A DNA stretch of 64,000 nt from JALYYC01 sp963795805. Lineage in GTDB: Bacteria; Chloroflexota; Dormibacteria; CF-121. The position numbers and the translations under genes are program-made. The stretch is taken from the NCBI GenBank assembly GCA_963795805.1, contig CAWCIV010000004.1, positions 992,001 to 1,056,000 on the forward strand, written 5' to 3'. This document shows, one piece after another, positions 1-8,867 of the stretch (position 1 is its first letter; every line of letters begins with the position of its first letter). A model generated the notes under the pieces. It did no database searches, was not told the DNA's origin, and worked only from the letters and a program-made list of their open reading frames with translations.

Positions 1-954
1 CAGGACGTGAAAGGCGCGGGGCGTCCGCGCGACCGCGGTGGCCGTGTCGTCGAGCGCGAAGACATCACCGCCATTGATGCGGGCGCTCACGACCGTGGCA
101 TCGGCCGGGACGGGAAGCGTGAGGTCCTGTGACTGGCCGGCAGTGAGCGAGACCGGCCGGATGTCGACCAGCCGGCCATCGGCGCGCCACTCGACGCTGA
201 CGCTGCGCGGCTGCTGCCCGAAATTCTGCACGCGCAGCGTCCCGGCGCGCGTCTGCGCGTTGGTGCGGACGGTCAGCGACGTCAGGCCCACGTTCTCGCC
301 GGAGACGCCGACGCGGTGATACTCCACCGGGAAGGGAAGGCCGTCCGAAAAGGTGGCGCGAAGCGGATTGACGATGCCGTCGCTGAAGAGGTAGGCCCGT
401 GCGTCATCGCCGGCGCGGACCAGGCCGGCCGCCAACGCAAGGGCCGACGAGAGATCGGCCGTGCCATTGCTGGGCGTGATCGCGTCGAGGGCCCGGTGCA
501 GGGTCTGCCGGTCCCCGAGCGCGGAGGCCGCGATGCTCGAGGTCGGCGAGACGGCGATCAGCGTCATCCGATCATCGGGACCGAGCTGATCGATGATGGC
601 GGCAACCTCGCGCTTCGCCTCGCCGAAGCGGGACGGCGCGACATCGGTGGCTTGCATCGAGGCCGAGGCATCGAGCAGGACGATGCTGTGGCGCGCGAGC
701 GTGGCGCTTGCCGGAAGCGTTGGCTGCAACGCGGCGACGACCAGGGCCGCGGCGGCGAGCAACTGGAGCAGGAGGAGCCAGCTCGGACGCAGCCGCTGCC
801 AGGGCACGTTGGCTTGCCGGTCCCGGATCTGGTCGGGCCAGAGGTGCAGGGCCGGCACCACGCGCGTTGGCCGGCGAATACGCAGGAAATAAAGCGCCAG
901 GATCGCGGGCAGCGTGATGGCGAGGACGGCCGCTGCAGGCGCGAGAAAGGTCAC
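1..954 (-). CDS. BatA-like VWA membrane protein (partial)
   Basis: The frame opens at a GTG (bases 952-954) that overlaps the stop of the DUF58 gene by four bases and runs off the left edge, so 318 codons are visible. Residues about 3-22 are hydrophobic and are followed by a short basic stretch with LHLWPDQ, then a second membrane segment (about 59-77) and a von Willebrand A domain whose MIDAS motif DASAS lies at 95-99. This is the BatA (aerotolerance N-terminal) layout. After the VWA domain the chain turns beta-rich (about 200-318). Position behind MoxR and DUF58 fits a MoxR-VWA envelope module, in which the VWA protein is thought to be a target of the MoxR chaperone. The C-terminus is outside the window. 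Confidence 0.85.
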   Translation of the reverse strand, partial: MTFLAPAAAVLAITLPAILALYFLRIRRPTRVVPALHLWPDQIRDRQANVPWQRLRPSWLLLLQLLAAAALVVAALQPTLPASATLARHSIVLLDASASMQATDVAPSRFGEAKREVAAIIDQLGPDDRMTLIAVSPTSSIAASALGDRQTLHRALDAITPSNGTADLSSALALAAGLVRAGDDARAYLFSDGIVNPLRATFSDGLPFPVEYHRVGVSGENVGLTSLTVRTNAQTRAGTLRVQNFGQQPRSVSVEWRADGRLVDIRPVSLTAGQSQDLTLPVPADATVVSARINGGDVFALDDTATAVARTPRAFHVL

Positions 955-1826
955 CCGAGCAGGCCCACCTGCCGGAGCGTACGCGCAACCATGTCCTCCA
1001 GCGGTTGGGCCGTTGACAGGCGCGCGAAGCGGAGGCCGCGCCGATGGGCGGCCTGCTCGATCTCGTGACTCCGCTGGGCGAGCGCCTTGCGATACGCGGC
1101 CTGGGTCACGGGCGTCGAGGTGAATTCGCGCTCGATCCCTGACTCGGCATCCCGCAGCCGTGCGTCGCCGGCCCAGTCCGGCGCGATCTCCTGCGGGGCC
1201 AGGAGTTGCAGGACGGCGCCTTCCTGGCGCGCTCGCTGGAGCGCGGCGATCGCCGGGTCGATCGGTGCCGGCCCCAGGCCGTCCGTGATCAGAATGCTCA
1301 TGCCGGGCCGCTGGCGCCCGATCGGCCAGACCAGCCGGCCGTAGTCGGTGACCCCGCCGATCGGAAACGATTGCAACCTGGAGAAGAGCTCGCCAGCCGC
1401 CCGCCTCCCCCGGTAGGGGGCGCCACCAGCGGTCGGGGAATCGGCGAAGACCGTGAGTCGGACCCGGTCGAGTGCGGCCAGGGCCACGTAGGCGATCGCG
1501 CCGCCGAGCCGCCGGGCGACCAGCGCCTTGTTCGGCGTGCCCCAGTCCATCGATCCGCTGAGGTCGACGAAGACGCTGAGCGGCAGCTCTTCCTCGGCGA
1601 CGAACAGCCGCAGCATGAAGCGGTCAAGCCTTGCATAGGCGTTCCAGTCGATCAGCCGGAAGTCGTCGCCGGGACTGTAGTTGCGGAAGTCGGCGAACTC
1701 GACCGAGCGGCCGCGCCGCTGCGATCGGCGCTCGCCGCCCATCTGGCCACTGACGGCGCGGCGCACCTGCAAGGCCAGCGCCTCGAGGCGCCGGAGCGTC
1801 GACGGCTCCAGCAGCGGCTCGGCCAT
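951..1826 (-). CDS. DUF58 domain protein of a MoxR-VWA module
   Basis: A 291-aa soluble protein. The DUF58 core motif is clear at residues 47-75 (FRNYSPGDDFRLIDW, then a basic and aromatic stretch), and a VWA-like metal site DLSGSMD follows at 88-94. Proteins of this family almost always sit beside a MoxR AAA+ ATPase, as here: the ATG start lies two bases after the MoxR stop. The likely role is an adaptor or target of MoxR in assembling or regulating envelope complexes; the biochemical activity is unknown. No membrane segment is evident, unlike many DUF58 relatives that carry two N-terminal helices. Confidence 0.88.
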   Translation of the reverse strand: MAEPLLEPSTLRRLEALALQVRRAVSGQMGGERRSQRRGRSVEFADFRNYSPGDDFRLIDWNAYARLDRFMLRLFVAEEELPLSVFVDLSGSMDWGTPNKALVARRLGGAIAYVALAALDRVRLTVFADSPTAGGAPYRGRRAAGELFSRLQSFPIGGVTDYGRLVWPIGRQRPGMSILITDGLGPAPIDPAIAALQRARQEGAVLQLLAPQEIAPDWAGDARLRDAESGIEREFTSTPVTQAAYRKALAQRSHEIEQAAHRRGLRFARLSTAQPLEDMVARTLRQVGLLG

Positions 1827-1828
1827 GG

Positions 1829-2827
1829 CTACCGCTGCGCGGGGTCCTTGGGGGTTCGCTCGAGGAGCTCGTCGATCACTCGGTCGGCGCTCACGCCATC
1901 CGCCTCGGCTTCGAACTGGAGGAAGATGCGATGGCGCAGCGCCGGCCTGGCGACTGCGGCCAGGTCGTCGAAAGCGACGTTGTAGCGGCCCTCCAGCAGG
2001 GCCCGCACCTTGCCGGCGAGGATCAAGGTCTGCATCCCGCGCGGGCTCGCGCCATACCGGATGTATTTCTTCACGCTGTCGATCTCGCTGCGATCGGGAT
2101 GCGTCCCGTTGATCAGCCGTCCCGCGTAGCGCAGGACGTGCTCGGCGACCGGCACCTCGCGGGCCACGCGTTGCGCGGCGAGGATGGTCTCCGCGTCGGC
2201 GACCGGCCTCAGCGTCGGCGTCGAATCGCCGGTGGTGCGACGGGCGATCTCGAGCAGCTCGTTCTCGCTCGGGAAGGGGACCAGCACCTTGAAGAAGAAG
2301 CGGTCCAGCTGGGCCTCGGGCAGCGGATACGTCCCCTCCAGCTCAATGGGGTTCTGGGTGGCGAGGACGAAGAAGGGGACCGGCAATGGACGTGTCTGCG
2401 TGCCGACGGTCACCGTCCGCTCCTGCATCGCCTCCAGCAGCGCGCTCTGCGTCTTGGGCGTGGCGCGGTTGATCTCGTCCGCGAGGACCAGGTTGGCGAA
2501 GACTGGGCCGGCCTGGTACTGGAACTCCCGGCGGCCGTTCTCCTCGCGGATGACATTCGTGCCGACGATGTCGGCCGGCATCAGGTCCGGGGTGAACTGG
2601 ATCCGCGCAAAACTCAGGGTGAGCGCCTGCCCCAGCGAGCGGACGAGTACCGTCTTGCCCAGGCCGGGGACGCCTTCGAGGAGGACGTGTCCGCCGGCGA
2701 TCAACGCGATCACGGTGTGGCGAAGCAGTTCCTGCTGGCCGACGATCAGCCGGGCCAGCTCGGTCTCGAGCGCGCGCGCGAGGTCGGTGACCTTCGTGGG
2801 ATCCACGCGGGGTTGTTCGGCGATCAT
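1829..2827 (-). CDS. MoxR-family AAA+ ATPase
   Basis: A 332-aa MoxR ATPase of normal family length. Walker A is GVPGLGKT (52-59), Walker B is VLADEIN (114-120), and the sensor-1 region reads FFVLATQNP. MoxR proteins act as chaperones that insert cofactors or mature VWA-containing complexes. Its direct partners here are the downstream DUF58 and BatA-like genes; upstream lies a Gly/Ser-rich membrane protein and an ABC exporter. The start ATG is preceded by a purine-rich GGAGG on the coding strand about 5 bases upstream, a good ribosome site. Confidence 0.92.
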   Translation of the reverse strand: MIAEQPRVDPTKVTDLARALETELARLIVGQQELLRHTVIALIAGGHVLLEGVPGLGKTVLVRSLGQALTLSFARIQFTPDLMPADIVGTNVIREENGRREFQYQAGPVFANLVLADEINRATPKTQSALLEAMQERTVTVGTQTRPLPVPFFVLATQNPIELEGTYPLPEAQLDRFFFKVLVPFPSENELLEIARRTTGDSTPTLRPVADAETILAAQRVAREVPVAEHVLRYAGRLINGTHPDRSEIDSVKKYIRYGASPRGMQTLILAGKVRALLEGRYNVAFDDLAAVARPALRHRIFLQFEAEADGVSADRVIDELLERTPKDPAQR

Positions 2828-2844
2828 GATCCTCCCTGGCGCAC

Positions 2845-4440
2845 TTATTTTTCGCCCAGTTGTGAGAAGTACTGACGCACGAGCTCGCGTTCGCTGCCGG
2901 GGATCAGGCTCTGGTCCGCGGCATCCAGCGCCGCCTGCTGGTAGGCGGTGATGACCTGGTTGTAGGGGCTGGTCGGGACGCTCTGGCCCGGTCCGAGTGG
3001 CGTCGGCTGGTCCTCCGACTGGCCCGGGACGGGCTGCCCGGGGACATAAACCCGTTCGGTGCTGCTCGCGGCCGTTCCGCTTCCACTGCCGCTGCCGACG
3101 CCGCTGCCGGATCCGGTGCCGCCGGAGCCGCTCCCTGACCCGCTCCCCGCGCCACTCCCGGAGCCAGTCCCGGAGCCAGTCCCGGAGCCAGTCCCCGACC
3201 CGCTGCCTGAACCGCTGCCCGTCCCGGAGCCGGAGCCGGAGCCGCTACCGCTTCCGGTGCCCGACCCGCTCGCGCCCGCCTGCGGGGATGCGCCCGGCGA
3301 GGCATCGGCTTGCGCCGCCTGCGCGTCGCGGTCGGCCTGGGTCGCCAGCTCCTGGCGGGCCGCCTCGAGCCCGTTGATCGCGGACGCGATCGCCTGGTCG
3401 TTGTTGTTCTGCTGCTGGAGCGAGTCCAGCTGGTTCGCGGTGTCGTTCAGGGCCTGCGTCGCCGAGGCGGTGTCGCCCTGCTTGAGCGAGTTGGATGCCT
3501 GTTGCAATGACTTGCCCATGGCGGGGTCCTTGGCATGCTGCGCGGCGTTGGCGAGGGCTCTGGCGAGTTCCTGCTGGTCTTTCGGGGAAAGGCTCTGAAG
3601 CTGGGACGCGAGGTCGCGCAGGCCCTGGGCGCCCTGCTTGGGGCTCGAGCTGAGTGCCTGCCCGGCCTTCTGACCGGCGCTGGTCGCGCTCAGGGCGTTG
3701 GCAAGGTTCTGCGCGGTGCTGTTGCGCGCGGGCGTCTGCGGATCGCTCAGCTGCTGGAGCCGCTGCTCTGCCGGCGTGATCGTTTCCAGCGCCTTTCGCG
3801 GGCTGGCGGCCTGCTGGATCTTCGCCTGCGCGTCCTGCAGGATCTTCACCACTTGTGGATCGACGGGCGCGGGGCTCGGTTGCGCCTGGACTTTCTTCTG
3901 CGCCGCCTGGAGCGTGGCGGCCGCCCGTGCCTGGCTCGCGTGGTCGGCCTGCCGCTGGGCGAGCACCCGATCCATCGGGTTTGGAAGAACCGCCAGCGCC
4001 AGGGCGACAATAGCGAGCGCCGCGATTGCGCCCGCCTCATTGCGCTGGACCCGGACCGGAAACGCGGCGCCGGGATGGATCGTGGCCGCATACCGCAGAG
4101 CGTCGTCTCGCAGGTGTATGTCGAGCGGCCCGGTTGCCGTTCTCCGCTCCCAAGCAGTGGAGAGTCGTTCCTTCAAGCCAAGCCGCAGGTCCGCCGCCCG
4201 CACGATGGCGGCGGGACGCGGCCGAGTCAGCAGCCAGGCGACCGCGGCCGCGAGCAGCGCGACGGGGATGCCGGCCAGGGCTACGGCCGGCCGAAGCTCG
4301 ATCGGGGCGAGTCGCGTCAGCAAGAGGAGGAGCGCCACCCAGACGGCCGACACCAGCACGGCGTGCACGAGATAGGTGATCGCCCGCGCGCGCGCGGCGG
4401 CACGCCCGAGGTCGCGGACGATGACGTCGAGGTGACTCAC
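2845..4440 (-). CDS. Membrane protein with coiled-coil and Gly/Ser-rich tract
   Basis: I place the start at the GTG of bases 4438-4440, whose GTGA overlaps the permease stop; the frame stays open for 87 more codons upstream, but that part reads as shadow sequence of the permease. The 531-aa product has two to three hydrophobic segments within residues 15-75 and one near 138-160, then a long polar Ala/Gln-rich region predicted to be helical (about 165-385), a Gly/Ser/Thr low-complexity tract (about 390-457) and a conserved-looking tail. I do not recognise a named family; it resembles large DUF4175-like envelope proteins found beside MoxR. It probably spans the membrane with a helical exterior domain tethered by the flexible tract. 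Confidence 0.75.
   Translation of the reverse strand: MSHLDVIVRDLGRAAARARAITYLVHAVLVSAVWVALLLLLTRLAPIELRPAVALAGIPVALLAAAVAWLLTRPRPAAIVRAADLRLGLKERLSTAWERRTATGPLDIHLRDDALRYAATIHPGAAFPVRVQRNEAGAIAALAIVALALAVLPNPMDRVLAQRQADHASQARAAATLQAAQKKVQAQPSPAPVDPQVVKILQDAQAKIQQAASPRKALETITPAEQRLQQLSDPQTPARNSTAQNLANALSATSAGQKAGQALSSSPKQGAQGLRDLASQLQSLSPKDQQELARALANAAQHAKDPAMGKSLQQASNSLKQGDTASATQALNDTANQLDSLQQQNNNDQAIASAINGLEAARQELATQADRDAQAAQADASPGASPQAGASGSGTGSGSGSGSGSGTGSGSGSGSGTGSGTGSGTGSGSGAGSGSGSGSGGTGSGSGVGSGSGSGTAASSTERVYVPGQPVPGQSEDQPTPLGPGQSVPTSPYNQVITAYQQAALDAADQSLIPGSERELVRQYFSQLGEK
3060..3275. repeat. Low-complexity Gly/Ser coding repeat
   Basis: Imperfect 6-base and 12-base repeats encode alternating Gly-Ser and Gly-Thr in the minus-strand membrane protein. 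Inside it, three exact tandem copies of the 12-mer CGGAGCCAGTCC occupy 3159-3194. Tracts of this type can gain or lose whole units and so vary in length between strains. Confidence 0.8.
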
Positions 4441-5471
4441 GCGGGCGCCGGCCTCCGTCGCCAGGGGAGACGTCGGATCGGTGGAAGGAGGATGGCGCTG
4501 ATCAGCAGCGCGAGCATGCTGATGATGAGTTGCATGGTGATGGTGGCCTGCCAGTACTGCCAACCATGGAAGAGCCCGCTTGGAATGGCGGTGCCCGTCG
4601 CCTGCTGGATCTGTGCCGGGTTGACGGCGCCCTTGATGGGGACGCCGTTCGGCCCGATCGACACACAGTTCTGCGGTCCGCCGTTTGACGAGCTTGAACA
4701 CGAGACGCTGGTGGAACCCGAGAAGCCGCCCCCCTGGTTCCGAATGCCGTACGACCCGAGCGGTCCGTTGATCGCGATCGTGACCAGCGGGATGATCGGA
4801 CTCAGGTACACGACCGCCGGCGGGGCGGGGGCTGACGTTGACTGGGGATCGATGTCGCTGGGGAAGAGGAGGCCGTAGAGCAGCGTGCCGGCGAAGATGA
4901 CGAGGGCCGCCCCGTAGGCGGCCACCGTCGCCGGCAGGGTGCGCCGGAAGAGGGTCGAGCAGGCGATGCCGATGACGCCGAGCGTCAGCGCCGCGACCGC
5001 CGTCGTCAGGAAGGCCGCCAGCACCTGGTCGAGCTCGATCCCGCCGAAGAGGAAGACCAGGCTGAAGATCGGCACCGAGAGCAAGAGCAGTAGCAGGACG
5101 AAGGACATCGATGCCAGCAGCTTGCCCCAGAGGATGGAGAAGGGGGGAATGCGCGTCACAAACAGCAGGTCGATCGTCTGTCGCTCGCGCTCGCTGCTGA
5201 TGGCGCCAGCCGTCAACGCGGGCGTGATGAAGGTCAGGAGCACCATCTGGAAAATCATCAGGGTCAGGAACAGCCCCTGGCCGTAGTTCGCTGACTGGCC
5301 GCCGAAGGAGCCGCGGGCGGAGGCGGCCATCGCGGCGAAGACCGCCCAGCCCAGGCCTCCGATCAGCAGGACATAGACCGTCATCGCCAGGGGCGAGCGC
5401 CAGGTCCGCATTCGGGACCGGTATTCCTTGGCGACGATCGGGTTCCAGAAGGCGCCGAGCACGGCACTCAT
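4437..5471 (-). CDS. ABC-2 type transporter permease
   Basis: A 344-aa integral membrane protein with about six hydrophobic helices. The N-terminal NPIVAKEYRSRMRTW and the segment GAISSERERQTIDLLFVTRIPP are hallmarks of ABC-2 permeases coupled to CcmA/NatA-type ATPases. A long extracytoplasmic loop (about 210-310), rich in Gly, Ser and Asn with a Cys pair near CSSSSNG...NCVS, is unusual. Its ATG overlaps the stop of the preceding ATPase fragment (ATGA, 5468-5471), so the two are translationally coupled. It presumably exports or remodels an envelope component together with the neighbouring exported protein. Confidence 0.88.
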   Translation of the reverse strand: MSAVLGAFWNPIVAKEYRSRMRTWRSPLAMTVYVLLIGGLGWAVFAAMAASARGSFGGQSANYGQGLFLTLMIFQMVLLTFITPALTAGAISSERERQTIDLLFVTRIPPFSILWGKLLASMSFVLLLLLLSVPIFSLVFLFGGIELDQVLAAFLTTAVAALTLGVIGIACSTLFRRTLPATVAAYGAALVIFAGTLLYGLLFPSDIDPQSTSAPAPPAVVYLSPIIPLVTIAINGPLGSYGIRNQGGGFSGSTSVSCSSSSNGGPQNCVSIGPNGVPIKGAVNPAQIQQATGTAIPSGLFHGWQYWQATITMQLIISMLALLISAILLPPIRRLPWRRRPAPA

Positions 5472-5740
5472 CCGACCTCCTCCGACGTCGCCTTGAGGAA
5501 TGCGTCTTCCAGGTCGCTTTCGATCACGTTGAAGTTCGAGACCTTGATGCCGGCGCCGATCAATGATTGCAGGATGGCGGCGGCCGCCGCCTCGTCACCC
5601 TCGTACTGAGCCTCGATCGCGTGGTCGGGCGTCTGGACGCCCCGCACGGCGGGCAGCCCTTTGAGGATGGCGGTGGCCTCGTCGCGCTCGCCGAGGACGG
5701 TGATCCGCAGGCGGCGCCCGCTCGTCAGCCGCTGGATCAC
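5468..5740 (-). CDS. ABC ATPase C-terminal part (frame-shifted continuation)
   Basis: This 90-residue frame begins at a GTG (5738-5740) that overlaps the TGA closing the ATPase frame. Its sequence (VIQRL, then a beta-alpha accessory domain ending FNVIESDLEDAFLKAT) is the normal C-terminal regulatory domain of NatA/CcmA-type ATPases, which usually end ...LEDVFL. Reading the same frame further upstream gives ATGPVHDVIQRL, exactly what should follow GRIIA in the ATPase. So one gene is interrupted by a single-frame shift near 5755-5765. It could be a sequencing indel, a real mutation, or a reinitiation-coupled split gene. Confidence 0.75.
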   Translation of the reverse strand: MIQRLTSGRRLRITVLGERDEATAILKGLPAVRGVQTPDHAIEAQYEGDEAAAAAILQSLIGAGIKVSNFNVIESDLEDAFLKATSEEVG

Positions 5741-6396
5741 GTCATGGACCGGGCCGGTGGCGCGATGATCCGTCCGTGATCGATGATGCCGACCATGCTG
5801 CAGAGCTCGGTGAGCTCGGGCAAGATGTGGCTCGAGATGACGATCGTCTTGCCCATGCCCTGCAGCGTCTTCAGGATCTCGCGCATCTCGACCCGCGCCC
5901 GAGGGTCGAGGCCCGAAGCCGGCTCATCGAGCAGCAGGACCGCCGGATCGTGGACCAGCGCTCGCGCCAGGCAGAGGCGTTGCTTGAGGCCGCGCGAGAG
6001 CGTGTCGACGGCCTGATCGCGTCGCTCGGGGAGGCCGACCAGTTCAAGCAGGTCGTTGACGATCTTCTGGCGGCGGGCTTTCGGCTGCCGATAGCAGGCG
6101 GCGTAGAAATGGAGGTACTCGGACACCGTCAGCTGGTCGTAGACACCGAAGAAGTCGGGCATGTAACCAAGCCGCTCGTGGACGAGGTCGGGCTCGCGGG
6201 TGACATCGGCCCCATCGATCAAGGCCTGGCCGTCGCTCGGTTCAAGCAAGGCCGCGAGGATGCGGATGGTTGTCGTTTTGCCGGCACCGTTGGGTCCGAC
6301 GAAGCCGAAAATCTCGCCTTTGGGGACCTCGAATGACACGTGGTCGAGCGCGATCCGGCTCCCGTAGGTCTTGGTCAGATTGGTGACGCTGATCAC
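5737..6396 (-). CDS. ABC transporter ATP-binding protein (N-terminal part, frameshifted)
   Basis: A 219-aa nucleotide-binding domain: Walker A GPNGAGKTT (34-42), signature LSRGLKQR (133-140), Walker B VLLLDEPASGLD (153-164) and the switch His in SSH. It is complete as a nucleotide-binding domain, but the frame then turns to PPARSMT and stops, whereas family members continue about 90 residues; that continuation is the next frame, joined by a GTGA overlap. Its own ATG overlaps the stop of the exported 823-aa protein (ATGA, 6393-6396). Spliced, the protein would be about 310 aa, normal for the ABC-2 exporter ATPase class. Confidence 0.85.
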   Translation of the reverse strand: MISVTNLTKTYGSRIALDHVSFEVPKGEIFGFVGPNGAGKTTTIRILAALLEPSDGQALIDGADVTREPDLVHERLGYMPDFFGVYDQLTVSEYLHFYAACYRQPKARRQKIVNDLLELVGLPERRDQAVDTLSRGLKQRLCLARALVHDPAVLLLDEPASGLDPRARVEMREILKTLQGMGKTIVISSHILPELTELCSMVGIIDHGRIIAPPARSMT

Positions 6397-8864
6397 TGGA
6401 CGCTCCCGGTCAGCGAGACCCCGCCGGTCATGACACTGGTGCTGGCGCCCGTGATTCTTAGCCGCACCGCGCCCGAGATCGGGTTGATGGCGGCATCCGG
6501 GAGCGCCGTGGTGCCATTGTCCTGGTAGGCGACGGCGGTCCAGGTGCTCCGTGACCAGTCCCAGACCACGGCGGACGACGTGCCGCTGCCGGCCGGCGTG
6601 CTGCTGACGGAGGGTGCACCGATGCCCGGCGCGGGAATCACTTTGGGACCGAACGGATTGGACGAGTTGAGCGAGGCAGCGCTGAGATGAGTGCCGGCGG
6701 CCAGGGTCGGCGTGAACTCGTAGCTCACGCTGCCGTTCTGGAGCGTGAAGAGCCCGGGCGGGCCGGCTTGCTGCGCCTCACCGGTGAGGTCCACGATCCG
6801 GCCAACCACGATCCCGGCCGGTAGGCTGCCGCTCCCCACCTGCTCGATCGGGAGGGCCAGGCTTACCGCGGTCTCGGTGGTGCCTCGCGGTTGCGTCCCG
6901 TTGACCGTGATGTCCTGGAGGGAGCGATGAGTCCAGGCGACCAGCAGCGGCTGGATCGCGGTGGACGCGGTGCCCTTGAAGCCGAGACCCGGCTGGAGCA
7001 GCGAGAGAACCTGGGTCCGGGCCTGTCCCTCGCGGTCGGCCGGGGTCGGATTGCTGGGCCCCGGCCCGAAGGTGTTGTTCGGATAGATCCGGGTGTAGAG
7101 CGGCGCCCCGCCGAATGGGTTCGAGGCCTTGACCGGCAGTTGGACGGAGACGCCGGCACCCGGCGCCAGCCGTCCGAGCTTGACGTAGGTATCGCCGGCA
7201 AGCACCAGCGCGTCATCGAAGGTGATCGAGGACTGGTTTTCGACCCGCCCGGTGAACTGGCCGTTGACCAGTTGGAGGTGACCGGTGAGCTTGGGCGCGG
7301 TGGTCAGGTTTTCGGTGGCGAACCCCCGGAGGCTGAAGGCGGTGACGCCCTGCAGCGTGACACCATTCGACGCCGGACTGATCCGGGTTGGTGCGTTCGA
7401 GCCGCCGAAATTGCCATTCGCGCTCAGCGGGCTGATGAAGAGCTTCTCCCCGGTGAGCGTGATCTGGTAATCGCCCCGCGTTGGCGCCATGATCCCCGTA
7501 TAGATCTCCTGGTAGGCACGATCGGCCCCCGGCGCGACATGCACGACCGCGACCTGGTTGCTTTGTACCGATCGACCTTTCAGCCCGACGCCCAGTCCGT
7601 AGGCGCCCCCGGCGACCAACACCGCGATCAGGGGGATCGTGACCCATGACAGCGCTCGCCGGTGCATCGCGCCCAGCACGACGTAGTTGATCGGCCCCAC
7701 CAGCAGCACGTAGAGCAATACCAGGAGGCCGGTCAGTTGGAGTGAAGGCAGGTCGAGCGCCGGGATGTCACCCAGGACGGAGCTCAAGGCGTTGCTCCGC
7801 TCGCTGACCGAGGTGCCGGAGGTCCCGAAGGGCTGCGCGAAGCCGCCGCCGCCCCCGATCCCAAGCGAAACGTTTTGCCCGGCGGCGGCGCCCATCAGGT
7901 CGCGCACCATGACCTGCCGGAGGATCGGCTTGAGCTCGGTCGACCGGGCGACGGCCGGCTGGTTCCAATCGAAGGCGGCCTCGGTCAGGAGGCCGGCACC
8001 GACCTGGGTCTCGATCAAGAGCGGCTGGGAGCCGTCGGACAGCCACGCCGTCCCAACGCTGGCGGCGCCGGTGGCGACCTCGATCTTGCTTGCCCCGCCG
8101 AGGGCCGTGACCGCGGCGATCGTCGTCGTGGTGGTGGGCTGGAGCGGCTTGAGGTCTGCCGGGATCCCGGCGAGTGTCTTGCGCCACGAGGCGCCGGTGC
8201 CGAGCAGCAGCGAGCCGCCGTTGCGGACGTAATCGTCCAGGGCGGCGCGCTGACCCGCGGTCAGCGTATCCGTGGGGTAGTCGTCGATCGCGATCAGGTC
8301 GAAGCCGCGGAGCACGATCGCCGAATCGGCGAGGTCCTCGGCCTGCAGGTGGACGACGTGGGCCGTGGCCCCGCCCGGGTGCACGGCGGCGAAGTCGTCG
8401 AAGGCGCTGGGGTCGTCCGAGAGGACGCCGATCAGCGTGCCGGCGTTCGTGCCGCCGGTGGTCGTCTGGCTGGCAAGGACGCGTCCGTTCTGCACCACCC
8501 GGACGGTCAGGGAGAGGCCCGCTGCCGGATTGACCATGGCATAGCTCCGGAGGTGCTTTGACGCCCCCGATGCCAGGCTCAGGGGAATCTCGTACGTCGC
8601 GGGACTTGGAAGGCCGGGCTGCGAGGTGAAGACCGACTCGAGCTGCACGGTCCCTTCGAGATCGGCACCGCTGTTCTTGACGTCGATGCCCACCGGCATC
8701 CACTGCTGCGTCTTGTAGACACCCTGGTAGCCGACCTTGACCGACATGGTGACCGGGCTGGTGGCCGCCAGGCCGCTGATCGTGGCTCCCGGCAGAGCGA
8801 ACGCGGCGATCAAGCCCGCCAGGGCGATTCGCGCGGGCAGGCGAGGGCAGCGGGCTCGCATCAT
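6393..8864 (-). CDS. Large exported membrane-anchored protein, function unknown
   Basis: An 823-aa protein and the first gene of the seven-gene operon. Residues 1-34 form a signal peptide (basic MMRARCPRLPARIA, hydrophobic core, cleavage after GLAA). A beta-rich domain follows, then a Rossmann-like segment (about 145-300: GFDLIAIDDY, YVRNGGSLLLGTG) that resembles a glutamine-amidotransferase-like fold without an obvious catalytic Cys. Two membrane helices lie at 377-398 and 407-428, and a further beta-rich half of about 390 residues completes it. This plan is seen in uncharacterised proteins beside ABC-2 exporters and MoxR clusters, somewhat like GldG-type gliding or auxiliary transport proteins. 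The start is either of two adjacent ATGs; a sigma-type promoter lies immediately upstream. Confidence 0.8.
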   Translation of the reverse strand: MMRARCPRLPARIALAGLIAAFALPGATISGLAATSPVTMSVKVGYQGVYKTQQWMPVGIDVKNSGADLEGTVQLESVFTSQPGLPSPATYEIPLSLASGASKHLRSYAMVNPAAGLSLTVRVVQNGRVLASQTTTGGTNAGTLIGVLSDDPSAFDDFAAVHPGGATAHVVHLQAEDLADSAIVLRGFDLIAIDDYPTDTLTAGQRAALDDYVRNGGSLLLGTGASWRKTLAGIPADLKPLQPTTTTTIAAVTALGGASKIEVATGAASVGTAWLSDGSQPLLIETQVGAGLLTEAAFDWNQPAVARSTELKPILRQVMVRDLMGAAAGQNVSLGIGGGGGFAQPFGTSGTSVSERSNALSSVLGDIPALDLPSLQLTGLLVLLYVLLVGPINYVVLGAMHRRALSWVTIPLIAVLVAGGAYGLGVGLKGRSVQSNQVAVVHVAPGADRAYQEIYTGIMAPTRGDYQITLTGEKLFISPLSANGNFGGSNAPTRISPASNGVTLQGVTAFSLRGFATENLTTAPKLTGHLQLVNGQFTGRVENQSSITFDDALVLAGDTYVKLGRLAPGAGVSVQLPVKASNPFGGAPLYTRIYPNNTFGPGPSNPTPADREGQARTQVLSLLQPGLGFKGTASTAIQPLLVAWTHRSLQDITVNGTQPRGTTETAVSLALPIEQVGSGSLPAGIVVGRIVDLTGEAQQAGPPGLFTLQNGSVSYEFTPTLAAGTHLSAASLNSSNPFGPKVIPAPGIGAPSVSSTPAGSGTSSAVVWDWSRSTWTAVAYQDNGTTALPDAAINPISGAVRLRITGASTSVMTGGVSLTGSVQ

Positions 8865-8867
8865 GTA

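Noticed and set aside
3159..3194. Three tandem 12-mers as a CRISPR or regulatory array
   Set aside because: They are contiguous, without spacers, and are in frame inside a Gly/Ser coding tract.
2904..3305. Basic Pro/Arg/Ala-rich frames opposite or beside the Gly/Ser tract
   Set aside because: Low-complexity shadow of the repeat.
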